Below the pieces are notes generated by a model. It ran no database searches. It was not told the DNA's origin and saw only the letters and a program-made list of their open reading frames with translations. This document shows, piece by piece, positions 1-12,240 of a stretch of DNA of 64,000 bases (positions are counted from its first letter, which is position 1; each line of letters opens with the position of its first letter). The stretch covers positions 25,733,048 to 25,797,047 of the forward strand of contig CM019220.1 in NCBI GenBank assembly GCA_009741485.1, given 5' to 3'. Both the position numbers and the translations under genes were made by a program. The DNA comes from Malurus cyaneus samueli. Taxonomy: Eukaryota > Chordata > Aves > Passeriformes > Maluridae.

Positions 1-1484
1 ATCTACTTTGCTATTAAAAGAGAAAAGAAATTGAATTGTGAGTGAAAACCCTTCAGCTGGACAGGTAGGAATATCACCAGGGCAGGCCTGACTGCAGCCA
101 GCTCCAGCTGAGAACCCTGGGAAAGGATTTACCTCTGGCTGGCTCCAGATAGAAACCTGTCTTTGCCAACTCTAAACACTGCAATTTACCACAGACATTG
201 ATAATAGCTACGGGTTATCTCCCTGGCCAGCAGGAAGAATCACCAGTAACTCTCTCCTCAATTCTCTGAACTTGCATTTAGAGCCACCTCATGCTCTGGA
301 GTGCTTTGCTCACTTGAGGGTTTCCCCGCAGCAGTGAGCAGGATGGGGTCTGCATGTACCAGGAGCTCCCAGTCACTTAAATAAAATACCATTTCAGTAA
401 TTTTATACATTTTTTTCTATTGAGAAACATGAGCCACAAATAACACAGCGCATTTTTTGCCTGGGTCCAGCTCCTGTAAAATCAAAGGCATTTTACTCAA
501 ATAAGCACCACAAGGCTTAGGGCTTAGACCACATTTGTAACAAATACTACTTGAGTTATGAAAAGTTTCATCTCAAAACAGTTTGCAAACACAAGGAAAC
601 CTCATTTTTATCACCTCCCACTTTGACAAAAATCATGAGGGGAAGTGCAAAGGAGAAGGCTTCCTTTTGGAGAGGGGGAAAACCCTCATCAATAGTCAAG
701 AAGTGAGATAAAATTCTAGTCCAAGGTCTCCCCCATTTTGCCAGCTCTCAGTGGAGCCTCAGCCCTCCCTAAGCCCCTGAGAGCCACACTTTCGCGTTGC
801 TTTGGAAATGCATTTGGTACCACCCCCATGAAACACAAAGTATCTCCCCATTCCTGAAATCCTGCCACATTGACAAATAACAATTTCAGAAAGAAAATAT
901 ATTTTTTGGCTCTCCTGTTAGTTATACTATACAAAAACTGTAGTCATGGGAATTAAAGAGGTGGGGAGGGAGGAAGCTGTATTACAATAGTCACAGTGTG
1001 ACACCCGAACAGACACAAACGAAGTTATTTTGTGTCTTTCCCAGCAAGTTTCATTCAATTTGCTTCACCACTGAGTTCAAAAGGTGATTACTTGAGACCT
1101 ATTCTGATTTATGGAATTACAGTCCCTCAATGATGTATGCAAAAACATGGGGAAATCTTAGATTAAAGCTCAGCTGCCTTGGCTAAATATTGAAAGAAGA
1201 AAAGCTGGGGGAAGAAGGAAGGCAATTGGCATTCAGATCTTGTCCGTGGTGGAACAATTAATTTTCCACTCTGTGATGAGATGACCGACACAGTGGTGCA
1301 GCACATGCATAAATACTTGTCTATCAGCACTCAAAACCTCAGGCAGGAGAGTACCAAAACAGGTCCTCAGTGATGTGCTGTCAGTAACGCCTGACAGTCC
1401 CTGAGTGGCGACCACTGCACACAAAAGCTGATCCTTTTTGCCACATTTTAAAATCACTACTCTTCTTTGCAGACTAATGGCTTA

Positions 1485-1537
1485 CCCCACCCCCCCCCCC
1501 CCCCCCCCCCCCCACCCCTTAATCCTTTTTTTTTTTT
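1485..1537. repeat. Poly-C tract (C24) followed by poly-T (T12)
   Basis: An unbroken run of 24 C at 1490-1513, flanked by CCCCA and ACCCC, then T12 at 1526-1537. C runs this long are rare in vertebrate DNA and can fold as i-motif, with G-quadruplex on the other strand. They are also a classic place for sequencing length errors. Confidence 0.95.
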
Positions 1538-1990
1538 CATTGTTTGTTACATTGTAAACAACTTCTAATCTTCTTCCTTTGTGTATCTATCCTGACAGGA
1601 GGGGAGCACACACTTCTGGGTGCTTTTCAACAAATCGGTCACTTCGGATGCTCAGGGCACTCCATCCTGGGTGGAGGAGCAGAAGGACAATAAAGATTAA
1701 CGTAAAACAAACTTAAGAGTGATGATCCCAGCCCTTTTGCTGACCCTTCGAAGGAGAGGCTTGCTCTGCCTGCCCACACAGCTCCAGACCCAGGCAGGCA
1801 CCATGTACCAGCACCTGCCTCCAGCATCGCCCCCGGGTCTCTGACGCTCTGCTTGCATCAGGACAGATTTCCAAGTACTCAGGAACCAGACACATTTCAA
1901 GGGCTCCTTTGGTCTGAAATCTCACCCCCGATTTTGCAGACTTCCAAAGAACTACCTTGCCCAGAAGTCAGCGAGGGCAGCCCAAACAGC

Positions 1991-2075
1991 ACAAGAAGGA
2001 AAACAAAGAAAAGCAATAAAAAAAAGAACCAAGACAAAACAAACAAAAAATACAACCCACCCAAAACAAACCCAT
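1991..2075. repeat. A/C-rich low-complexity tract
   Basis: Mixed AAAG, AAAAC and AACCC units with a run of eight A. The lysine- and asparagine-rich open frame through it is a composition artefact. Confidence 0.85.
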
Positions 2076-4786
2076 CCAATCCTGACTGCATCCCAAAAAA
2101 GACAGAACAAAATAAAATTTTCAAGTTTTCTGGGCTTCACAGACTGCCCTCAGGCAACACTTGGTGCCTGTAGACACAGTTTCCCACTATATTCCCCCAG
2201 CACCTTCCAGATTTTTTAAGCAACAGAGTCCAGGCCTGCAACCACATTCAGACCCGCTGCAAAATACCTCTCAGGCAAAGAGCCTCAGCTGCCACGAGCT
2301 GCTGTCCCAGAGCAGCACTCCAAGCCCAGCTCCGATTCCCGGCCAGACTCTCATTCCAGCCCAGACCCCTCCTCGCTCAAAGCCACAGGAGTTTCCTTTA
2401 AGCAGGAATAGCCAGGCAGCTCATTTTAACTTTCAGTGGCATTGCTCTCACCCGGACTCACCCCTGCCCACAGCCCACAGGTGTCTGTGCTTTTAGGGAC
2501 GTCATTGCAATCACCTGGAGAGCAATATCAGCGCACACCATCCCCTGGGAACCTGAACAATCCAGTCCCAGCCGCGTTAGAAGGGAATGTCTGTGTTCCC
2601 CACTCACACTGTGATTATCCATAAACGTTCACAGATGTGGGGTGGCACCCTGTGGAAGCTGTTTCATCATCCAGGCAGGACACGGCAGCAGAGCCTCTCC
2701 TGTGCTATGCACATCACCCCAGAGCAGGGGTCCTGAGCCTTGGACTTCTGCACAACACAGCCACTTAAAAATAATCAATTAAATTAAACAATCTGAAATA
2801 ACCTATACTACCAGATGTGAGTTGTCCTTTCATCAACTCCCAATTTTCTCACAAGAATGCACAGTAAGCACACAGGTGAATAATGTACCAACTGCATTTC
2901 AAATGGTCTCTCACCCAGAATACATAACTACTACTATGAACTGCAGGACTACTGCTCAAAAAATTACTTAAAATCTGAACAGCTCATCACAAACAGCAGA
3001 CTGACTCAACTTTTCATTTAATCTGTTCTGCTATAGCACATGTAATGTTAAAAGCAACAGATAATTACATAAGAGTAACACCACACTAGGCAAAAAGGTG
3101 CCACTTAGTGTATCAGTAATTAAAATTATGTTTCCAATATCCTTGCTTTACAGATATCCTCATTTTTGCCTTTGTAGTCTCTGTCTTTTGCGGCTTAAAA
3201 GCAGTTTGTTTCTACTTTTTGTTCAGGTGTAAGAATTTCAGCATCATAAAATCAGAGGAAAAAAAAGCTTGAAAAATACACCTGAAAGAATGATTCTTAG
3301 TTATTTGACTCTACTACCTGCTCCCACTTCCTTCCCTTGGATTGTTTGTGCCCAAGTAAAATGAACAAAAAGTATTCCTTACCTCATTCCTACAAAAAAA
3401 TGACCAAGCTAATAGACATGTTGGGATTCTTACCATGGCAAAATGTGAGATTCACACTGCATCCAAAATATCCCCTCTATTTACATTTGCCTGTCTTTAC
3501 AACATGGTCACTTTAATTACTGAACTAGGACTGCACTTTTGGGCTGATATGCACTCAGGAGCTTTCCAGAAGGAATTGGCTGACTCAATGCAAAAGTTTT
3601 CTTTCACACTTGTGTTTTATAAACTGGAGGAAAACATCAAGTAGAACTGGGAAGCAAGTAGCAAAAGCTCTTTGAAAGCCATCTCAAAGCCACCAGCAAC
3701 AGCAATCTATGGAACGGACATTTGTAACAAATGCAGAAGGTGGAAAGTTTAGGAAAAGAGGAGGAAGCAGATAAGGTGCAGTCCACTGAGTGAAGCTGGT
3801 ACTGCCTGAACACATTTCAGTGACCATCTTGCCAGTATAAATACGGAGGTTTAGTCATTTAAAAAGAAAGGCAAGTATTTCTAAACTGTTAGCTGTCAAA
3901 AAAAAAAACCTTCATCTGAGAAATGCAAGCTGACATAAGTAAAACCCACAAATGCCCTGGTAGTATGAAGGGTACTATTACTTATGCTACCTTTTAAACA
4001 CTCAAGATAAATGGAAACAGAAGCAGACTTGGAAACAGCTTTTTCTGAAGTGCAGCAGAGAGGCAAATCCATGTGGTATAATCATACATGGTGAAGGCCA
4101 CATTAGATCAGAGGCAAAGGAGAAGAAATATTAGCGCTGTAAACATCTCTTAGTATCTGCTGAGATACAGTGTCCCAGCAAAGGGGATGGCTACCACAAT
4201 GTCTGCATGGTAACAATTTCCTTTTCGCAGAGCATTCACTGTGAAGAGTTTTAGGAGAAACCACTTCTTGGAAGGACACCATGAAAGAAGTCCAGCCACA
4301 CGGAGTTGGTAAATTCAGGGAGTGACCATTCACCTTGACCAGATGACTTTCACCCTGGGGACCTGAGATATAAATGCTGTAAAGTAAAAGACAAGCTTCT
4401 CCTCCATCTTCAAGTCTAGACTGCACTGTACCAGACACATCCTATGTGCCCACTCCACAGGAATTTCTGGAATGCACAGTGTGTATCTGTGCTGAGAGGT
4501 TCCCCGTGACCGCAAGACCTGCAAGGAAGGGGCTGGGTCCTGCACCCACAGCAGCACTGAGGCACATCAGGTACCAGCTATGCACAGCCATAAGAGCTCT
4601 CCTCAATCCCTTGAGCAGCACTTTCAAAATGTACCCAGATATATTTGAATTGCAAAGAAAACAAGCAAAAAAGGAAAAAAAAAAAAAACCAGTTTTTTTT
4701 GTAAATAGGGAAAAATACATATAAATCTGTATAAATGGAGAAAAAACTGATAGAAAAAAACAGGGGTGACCCCTGCATTGTGGCCA

Positions 4787-4824
4787 GTGCCCAGGCAGGA
4801 GCACAGGCAGGGGCTCAGGGATGC
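4787..4824. repeat. Short degenerate 12-bp tandem repeat
   Basis: Three diverged copies of a unit like GCCCAGGCAGGA, seen as an Ala-Gln-Ala-Gly periodicity in translation. It is short and probably non-functional. Confidence 0.5.
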
Positions 4825-6573
4825 AGGAATGAGGCATTTCAGCTGCCCATATGTGCAACATGCCACGCTGTACAGAAAAGGAGCATTCACAGCCAAGGAT
4901 CTGTAGAGAAATATCAGTGCAGTTAAGTATGCAAATATTTTGCTGTTGACAAAGGAAGTAATAGGGTACTTTTTCAGCAGTTTTCCTTGTACCTCTCTTT
5001 AAAGACATCAAAAAGCAATACCATAAGCCTCACCATCACCCTCACATTTGACACTGTAAAACTACAAGCATACACAAATGCATGCATGTGCACTCCCAAC
5101 ATACTTTCCCCCTTTTCAGAAATGAAGTGCCACTTTTAAATATTTCCACTTTACTTGCTTTGAATTGCCGGAGATCAAATGAGTCAATTAAGTGCTGTGT
5201 CTTTTTTGTACGGAGGCAAGATGAAGGTAATTTGCTGCTCAGTGCATTTGTTTCCTCATCAGCACAGTAAGGACCAGGCTAATTAGGGGAGGAAAACAAT
5301 ATGGTCATATGGATAGGCCAGATTGCCTGTCACTCAGCTATTCAGCAGCCAGGCTGTGCTATGAGGACAGCAAGCAGATGAGGAGTCTTCATCTCCTTTC
5401 TTGCCATGCCTTAGGAAAAAAAAACCCCTACTTCAAGCGCTCAGATGGTTACCTGAATATTTTTAGCATTAATCCCAAAAGGTTCCTCCCCAAATCTTGT
5501 CATCACTTATGTGCCCATGATGAACGCTGCTGCTCTTTGCTCCGTGAGGATCTGAGACAGCAGTGCCAAGGGCTCTCCGAGGGGCTCACAGCACCAAGGT
5601 GGGCGAGCAGGGACCCCGGCCCACGCAGCGGGAAGCACGGGAGAGCCACAGCATTGGCACAGGGAATGTGTTACCAGCGTGTGATGCCAGTGCATCATTG
5701 CGATTCCCCTTCTGCCGACTGGAAATCTGCACTGCTGGCCATCGCTCCACATCCCATCGGACTCAGGGAAAGCCAAGGCAGGATGTTCCCTGCTCCCACA
5801 CTTCCCCATGCTGCAAATGGGAAGGCACCCATTTGGAGGATAGCTGGGTTTTAATGCACTAAAATCTTCACAGTCTCTGCCTCCCCACTGCCTCCCACAC
5901 TGGCATTTTTTAAAAATACATGTTTGGAAAACAACTGAAAATTGTAAGAAGCAGTACATGATCAAGAACCATCTAAAATGCTGTTGTTGCTACTCCTTTT
6001 CACTCCAACACAGAGAATTCCTAAATATTTTCCTTCACTTTCAGTTTCAATAGATTCAATTAGCTGTATAACTTTACTACCAAATTCCTCTAAATCTGAA
6101 ACACTACAGAATCACAGACCCCAACTCAACAATCATGTGGGGACCACCCTGATCCAGCTTTAAAGCACCAATTATAAATGTCACATCAAAAGTTATTTTC
6201 TTGGCAAACTGAAAACATGCAAGTGCATGAGAAAAACAACTTTAGGGAGAGAAGGTAGAGATAAGTAATTCCAAGTCACTCACACACAATCCTACTGCAG
6301 CATTTCTGTTTATTAGGAGAAGATATGGAATATCAGAGGAAGTTCATTTGTTCACTGGCCTGTAATATCAAGCAGCAGCAGACATTACATTTACCACATC
6401 CAAGCTTTATTTGCTGCTACAAAATGAAATGGTAGCGGGCACAGAAAACAAGTTAACTCAGATCAAGCATATCATGAAGGCAATCAGCCTAAGCAAGGGC
6501 TTTCTCATGTCCCTGTCAGGCACCACAAGACACAGACCGAGTGCCCCATGCTTGTAAATACAGCTTCTTGTTT

Positions 6574-6711
6574 AAAAAAAAAAAAAAAAAAAAAAGAAAA
6601 CATTATTTACTTTAATAGAATATCCCAGCAGATCTCTGGTTTTACACTGATCAGACACACGCCAATAAAGTCAGCTCCTCAAACAGGAACAATTTAGCAG
6701 AGTTTGCTAAA

Positions 6712-6746
<35 letters not shown>
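6574..6746. repeat. Two long poly-A runs (A22 and A34)
   Basis: A22 at 6574-6595 and A34 at 6713-6746, followed by A-rich sequence to about 6775. An AATAAA at 6664-6669 lies 43 bases before the second run, a little farther than a normal poly(A) signal. A retrocopy tail is conceivable, but no parent transcript is recognisable upstream. Confidence 0.9.
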
Positions 6747-6747
<1 letters not shown>

Positions 6748-7714
6748 AAAAAAATCAACCAAAAAAAACCTCCACAAACCCCAGAATAGATGCTGAATAG
6801 AGTCCAGCCTTCTTTGCACAGCAGGGAGGACAGGTTCATTCACAAGCCATTTAAAAATACTGCCAGGGAGCATCTTATTGCCTCAGCCCAAAATGAGACA
6901 ACTTTCATCCCAGATTTTGGCACACATCCCACACATGGCTTTGACCCAAAGGCTTTGCTTAAACCGAAGGAGCTCTTTGCTCCCTTCAGAGGGCTGCAAA
7001 GTTTGGGATTAGTCACCAATTCATCTAGATCCATAAACTGACATCTAAATATATGGATCAGACTGCAGAGCTCCCTCTGAACTTTAAGACTTTGCCCCTG
7101 CATCCTCACTGGACCTCACAGAAATTGCATTTCTTCCTTACCAACTTTTCACATTGTTATTTGCTAAAAGCCTACAACACATCCAACCCTTCAAACACTG
7201 TCAACAGTATCTGATGACACACGTCAAGGGACAGGGGACAGTATTGAGAACAGCTACGATTATACACAGTAACACAGGTCAAAACAAATAAGCAATTAGT
7301 CAGTATGCCATGTATTCAGTAGACACTGAATATAAACTCCCTTAACCACAGCTTTATTGCACCACAAAAATTATATTTCACAAAACCAAGGGCTAAAGCT
7401 ACAATTCATATCCTTCCACTTCTTGAAACCACTTAAATTGTTTTAAGAGTAAGTCTTAAAACTTGTCCAAATGGCATAATCAAATTTAGCAAACTATGCA
7501 GAAAATGCCAGTGGCTGGAATGGCAAACCAGGCTATTTACTTCATTATGCAAATCCAGGCAATTATCCATGTCCTCCCCAAGAATAGATACCTGACAGGG
7601 TGGCCATGACTCAGATGAAAGGGCAGGACAGGGTGATGTGAAGGACTGGCGTATGACCAACAGGGACCTCTATTCTGCTCATGGGACCCACCAAAGCTTT
7701 TCCACCAGTGCTTC

Positions 7715-7735
7715 AAAAAAAAAAAAAAAAAAAAA
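7715..7735. repeat. Poly-A run (A21)
   Basis: Uninterrupted 21 A, with no transposon body recognised on either side. Confidence 0.95.
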
Positions 7736-7891
7736 CCAAAAACTCCATCAGGGCAACCACAGGCTGATCCCATCCCAGGACTCAACCCTCCCCTCACTAA
7801 CTCCATGCCCCATAAAAGTCCACCCACTGCAAAGAAGCAGACGCCCAAATTCCATGGGGTAGGTGTGGAGTGGTGAAGCAGGGGGCTGGCA

Positions 7892-7926
7892 CTGTTATAA
7901 TTACTTTATCACAGTAATTATAACAG
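7892..7926. repeat. Perfect inverted repeat, 14-bp arms, 7-nt loop
   Basis: Left arm CTGTTATAATTACT (7892-7905) and right arm AGTAATTATAACAG (7913-7926) are exact reverse complements around TTATCAC. Each arm carries a TAATTA-type homeodomain core. It could form a hairpin or cruciform, or pair two binding sites. It is not part of any repeat family I recognise. Confidence 0.95.
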
Positions 7927-8339
7927 ACTGCAAGCACCCATTCTGAGCCAAACTAGACATAAAGTTGCTATGCTGCAGTTTTGGCCAGACAAAATAGAAA
8001 AAAAGTCATCTCTGCAGCAAGAAAAAAATGTCCAGCTCCAAGCTGGCAAACTATTACATCTGAAAGACCAGAGACGGCCACACAGCTTCATTTTGGCCAA
8101 TTAAACTGAGGGGTCTAAAAGTCTTGAGTGAAAACCTTAGAAATTTCAGCAATGATGTGCATTAATCAAAAAAAGCCCCAAACTCCAAATAGCAACCAGA
8201 CAAGGGAGCGCTTGAGTTTTAAGAGACAGCTTAAGTCCAGCCAACAGTAAAGCATTTAAAATCTGGCAGCTTCAGGAGTAAGTGCCAGCATGAATTTAGA
8301 TCCCTGGATACATTCAAAGTCTTCCAGTTGCAGTTTCAT

Positions 8340-8760
8340 TAGAACTTAATGAAACCATACACGATCAAATCATTATAAATAAAGTTTTTTTGAGCTCAGT
8401 GGAAGACAGTACTGATGGATTCATGATCTGCACTGCTGTAATAGAGCTAGTAATAACTTTGATGTATTGATTTATTTTTTATTCAAAAAAAGTAGATTTC
8501 TGTAAGGAATGCCTGCTCAGGAACTTCTGCTGAACTGAACACTGTATGTTGCTGACATTGTCACTGTGCTTTAAGTCAATTAGTAAGACTGGAGCCAGAT
8601 GGTTGAAAACGACCAAAATTACACAGTACATTCTGTTTATTAGTTATGATAATTATTCAGGCCATAATTGCTTTTAACAGATTATTTATCATTATTAAGA
8701 TTACAATAATATGCAACAAAATTACAAAGTTAAGAAAAACATGATTTTTCAATTGCATCT
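8340..8760. promoter_or_regulatory. Candidate conserved noncoding element
   Basis: An A+T-rich but non-repetitive block with many TAAT/ATTA cores (for example TAATTG at 8665-8670, with ATTATTTATC and CATTATTAAG nearby) and an E-box-like CAGATGG. It has no low-complexity tract until the A-rich end after 8,800. Such composition is typical of deeply conserved vertebrate enhancers near developmental genes. Conservation is not shown, only inferred. Confidence 0.35.
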
Positions 8761-8802
8761 GTCCCCCACCCTGTTCAAAACTATTCTTACATAACTGAAA
8801 AA

Positions 8803-8842
8803 AAATTTAATTTAAAAAAAAAACAAAAACAAAACCAAAAAA
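8803..8842. repeat. A-rich low-complexity tract
   Basis: Runs of A broken by single C or T (AAAACAAAAACAAAACC type). Confidence 0.85.
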
Positions 8843-10429
8843 ATGCACCTACCTAAAAAGAAACCCATTTCATTAGCCAGACACACCTATTTTGGGACAC
8901 GACCAGAAACTGTAGGAAGATGCCAAAAGTGGGAATTTTCCCAAAGCTGCTTTTTGCATTGCTGCTCACCTGAGCTGCTGGAAGCCTCTCCCGAGGATGG
9001 GAGGATGCTCTCCTATCCCAAGACTGCCTGGACTGCACCACAATTTTTTTTCACGCAAATCCCCTTTGAAGAGGATACCTTGAAACCTATCTCAAAAATA
9101 ATTATTCCTCCTGAACTCCAGGCAAATCAGAAAACATAGAAAAGGCAGGTTTCACACTGATTAATAGCAGAGAATTCAACTGGAATAAACATTCTGGCCT
9201 ACCTTTTTAAGCAGTGGCAAGCTCACTGCTCCAGCAAAGACCAGAGCTTGCCAGGGAACCAATCACTTGTTTACACCATGGATATCATCATATCTATCTC
9301 CCTGCTTCACCAGCTGGGATGGACCCCTCTGATGAGTTTTCCTACTGTCCTCCACTTCAACAATTTTTTTTTTTTTTTAGTTACCTCATACAAACTACCA
9401 TGTCAAGATAAAAATTGTCTAATGCTTCCAACTATGAGATACCCACCACTCAGGAAAAGGATCCTCCAAACTGTCTCCAGCATTGCCAGTTTGGGATACT
9501 TGAGTCCTACAGCTCTGAACCCTTAAAAGCATAAATCCCAGTGCCAGCTGCTGGGGATCAGTGAGACTTTGGGACTGAGGAAAAGGCAAGTACTCCTATC
9601 AGAGCCTACCCTGAAGGGGAAGAGCACACAGAAAACTCAGTGGTATACAACAGCCTCATGTAAACTGAAGTCCTACTCCTCTGATGCTGGGAGCATTAAG
9701 CTAAAGAAAAGGTCTGTGCAAAATAGATTACTTCCTCTGACACAAATTATAAGTTTGTAACAGAAGTCAAGGAACAACAAGAATTACAGTTGTGTGAACC
9801 CAACCTCTTAAGCCTCTAACTTAACATACACACAGCAATTACCTGACAATTAATCTTTATATCCTACAGCTTTTGGAGGACAGTTAGGTTTAGCCATCCA
9901 CCAAACCTCCAAAACACAATCTGCCACATTGCAGCTGCACTTCAGCTTTGAAACATGACGCCTTTGCTACAAAACCAAGTGCTTTGATACACTATAGCAC
10001 TTGCAATCCTGTAGGCTTTTCAAAAGTACCACTCTTCTCCCTCCTATTCATACAGAAAAATGAGCATCTCATCTCACTGAGCTATGGTATTCTCAATGCT
10101 TTTGGTAGCCGCTAGTCTGGGTTTTGAAAACTTCCCTTTAAAGGAGGAGGAAAAAAATGACACTGGTAATATGCATAGAGTGTCCTCTAAAGTGGACAAA
10201 ATATGAGGCACCATTAAGAAAAAGGGCACCAGACAAGAAAAGCATCATCTTTGCTCACCGTGATCCTCGCCATTAAGCTCTGGACAGAACAGTGAGGAAT
10301 GGAGGGAAGGAGCAGACTGGCTAATCAACAGGTACATCATGCAGATACCCATTAAGACCATATTACATTTTCCAAAATCCATATACTTCCTATGTTACTT
10401 CATCTCCCCCCACACCTACCTCCTCATTG
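8843..10429 (-). other. First-intron sequence, no gene recognised
   Basis: Mixed-composition intronic sequence with a T15 run at 9364-9378. Open frames stay under 100 codons and match nothing known. No transposon end was recognised. Confidence 0.55.
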
Positions 10430-10620
10430 CCCTCAACTTCTAATAGCAGTGATGACCTTGGCACATGGCATTTTCTTACAATTAATAGTTGGCTGGTGTT
10501 AATGGCCCTTGGCTACACCCTGGGCCATCAACTCCTCCCAGACAGTCATTAATCCCAAGGAAATACCCTGCACCTCAATCGTTATTACTTAATTACCTCC
10601 ACACAATCTGCAGAGCTGTA
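10430..10620. promoter_or_regulatory. Candidate conserved noncoding element
   Basis: Contains a K50-homeodomain type TAATCC (10550-10555), a TTAATTA core (10589-10595) and a 7-bp inverted repeat ATGGCCC (10502-10508) / GGGCCAT (10522-10528). It is non-repetitive, with enhancer-like motif density. Inferred from composition only. Confidence 0.3.
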
Positions 10621-12019
10621 ATACCGAATCACAGGATTGACTGCTAAGTTATAACAGAGAAAAAAACTTTCAAGTCAAAAGAGTGAAGATACTGCATCAA
10701 AACCCAATTAAAGGCATTTTAACATGCTAATAAATTAAAGGTAATTATTTGAAGTCTCTATTAGCTACTCAAGTAAGCCAAGCAATTGCTTTTGACTAAG
10801 TGGAGAGTTTGAGGGGCTCTCCTATTTCACAATGTAAAGCCAAACAAAGCTCAAACCCAATCTAGCACTTCAGCAACCAAGTGCTGCTTTTTAACAGGCC
10901 AAAAACTGCACCAAGTAACACTTTTTGTTCAGCTGGGGAAGACTTCGAAGAAAGTGCACACTCAAAGGCTGCACACAATAACAAACAGAATTTGTGACAT
11001 TTGCAACAAAATCCTGTCAATTACAGATGCATCCTACTACGCAAGCCGCCTGGGCTGCTAGAGCTCCTCCTTTCATTTCATTGCTCCTCTCACATACTCC
11101 TGCCACCCCCAGGGCAGGTGTTTTTCCCAGATTACACATCCTCTGCAGAACCAAATGTGATTAACTGCGTTCTTACATTATCAGAGTCACCCAAAGTGAA
11201 GATAGACTTCATATATCATGATGCTGCATTAATGTCTCCATCCCAAAGGACACCAAACTTCATCACTGGCTAATTCAAGCCCAAAGCCTCTTTCATCTCC
11301 TTCCCTGCTCCTTGAGGACAACGGGGAAACAGGTTTGGGAAGCAGCAGAGCAGAGGGAAGATGAACAGTCCCATCAAAATAAAATACAATAAAAGCCTTA
11401 TCCACAGAGGAGGATAAGCTTGAGGAAACAATTCAGACAAAGAGGACACCTGATGATTTAAATGTGAGACTCAAAGGGAAAATGAGATGTTGATAATTGT
11501 GAGAGAAGTATCTTTTCATTGTCTGGATTATTATTAGCTGGGGTAAGAAACAAGATCACAATCAAAGACTTCCTAAATCGGTCAGCATTGCGTGTTGCTG
11601 CTCCTCGGCATGAAGCAAACATCTGCCCACACCTGCACCAGCACAGGGAGACAGCAGGTTCCTGCAGGTTGCTCGGGGGCTGCCTTTCCTCCTGGCTTGT
11701 CTCCTTCAACCGGTGAACTCTGCTGAGCTAAAAATAAGCATACAGCCTGCAGACAGCATCTTCCAGACCTCACCTTTCCTCCCCTATGCTACAGCCACCT
11801 ACGTGCCACAACCTGCCAAAAATGTATTTCAAAGCTATTTATCAGTGCTCACAGTAGCAGAAAAAAGGCTGGTGCATCATGCTGCCCTGTTGTGCACCTC
11901 CTCCTCTTTCCCATCACACGGCTTTTTGGTTTTGGTTTTATGGGTTTTTTTCTAACAAGGATTTGCCCAGGCCACTGAGTTCTCCACTTCTTCCCCCAGG
12001 CTGGCTACCTACCTGCCCT
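10621..12019 (-). other. First-intron sequence, no gene recognised
   Basis: Intronic sequence; the first 200 bases are again TAAT-rich and may extend the preceding element. Short open frames around 11.5-11.9 kb overlap on both strands and show no family features. Confidence 0.5.
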
Positions 12020-12240
12020 AAAAGCTGCGTAATTAAAAGCAAAACCATTCCAGGTAACTGGCAAGCTCTCTTAATTGAAAACCAGAGAGGCAATCATTTG
12101 GCCCAGGGAAAAACCCCACTCATTTGCCATAATATGGACCACCATCTGTTTGCTAAATTAGCAGCAGTGAAATATCAGCACAGAAATGACTGACACCAAT
12201 TAGTTTTTAAGGCGTTTGCCTTTACACAGAGAATACTTCA
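12020..12240. promoter_or_regulatory. Candidate conserved noncoding element
   Basis: Includes GCGTAATTAAAAGC, CTCTTAATTG and CAATCATTTGG in about 100 bases, a dense set of homeodomain-like cores without low complexity. Function is inferred. Confidence 0.28.

Larger units (their letters stand above)
1..8339 (-). other. First-intron sequence, no gene recognised
   Basis: On the model above this is intronic to the minus-strand gene. It is A+T-rich, with open frames under 190 codons that match no family I know. The longest, minus strand about 4442-5011, runs through an oligo-A tract that yields a run of Phe and is rejected. Distinct contents, listed separately, are a C24 run, A-rich low complexity near 2.0 kb, long A runs near 6.6, 6.7 and 7.7 kb, a short degenerate repeat near 4.8 kb and a perfect inverted repeat at 7.9 kb. 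Exon 2 could be hidden here, as a short exon cannot be found without homology. Confidence 0.55.

Noticed and set aside
4442..5011. Minus-strand frame of 189 codons
   Set aside because: Runs through an oligo-A tract giving a Phe run, with no known domain and no splice context.
5309..5965. Overlapping frames of 181 and 152 codons on opposite strands
   Set aside because: Mutually complementary open frames in a locally G+C-rich patch, with no motif or homology recognised.
6110..6170. Possible CR1 fragment starting at an ACAGAATCACAG string
   Set aside because: Only the first few bases resemble the CR1 end; the following 50 bases do not follow the family.
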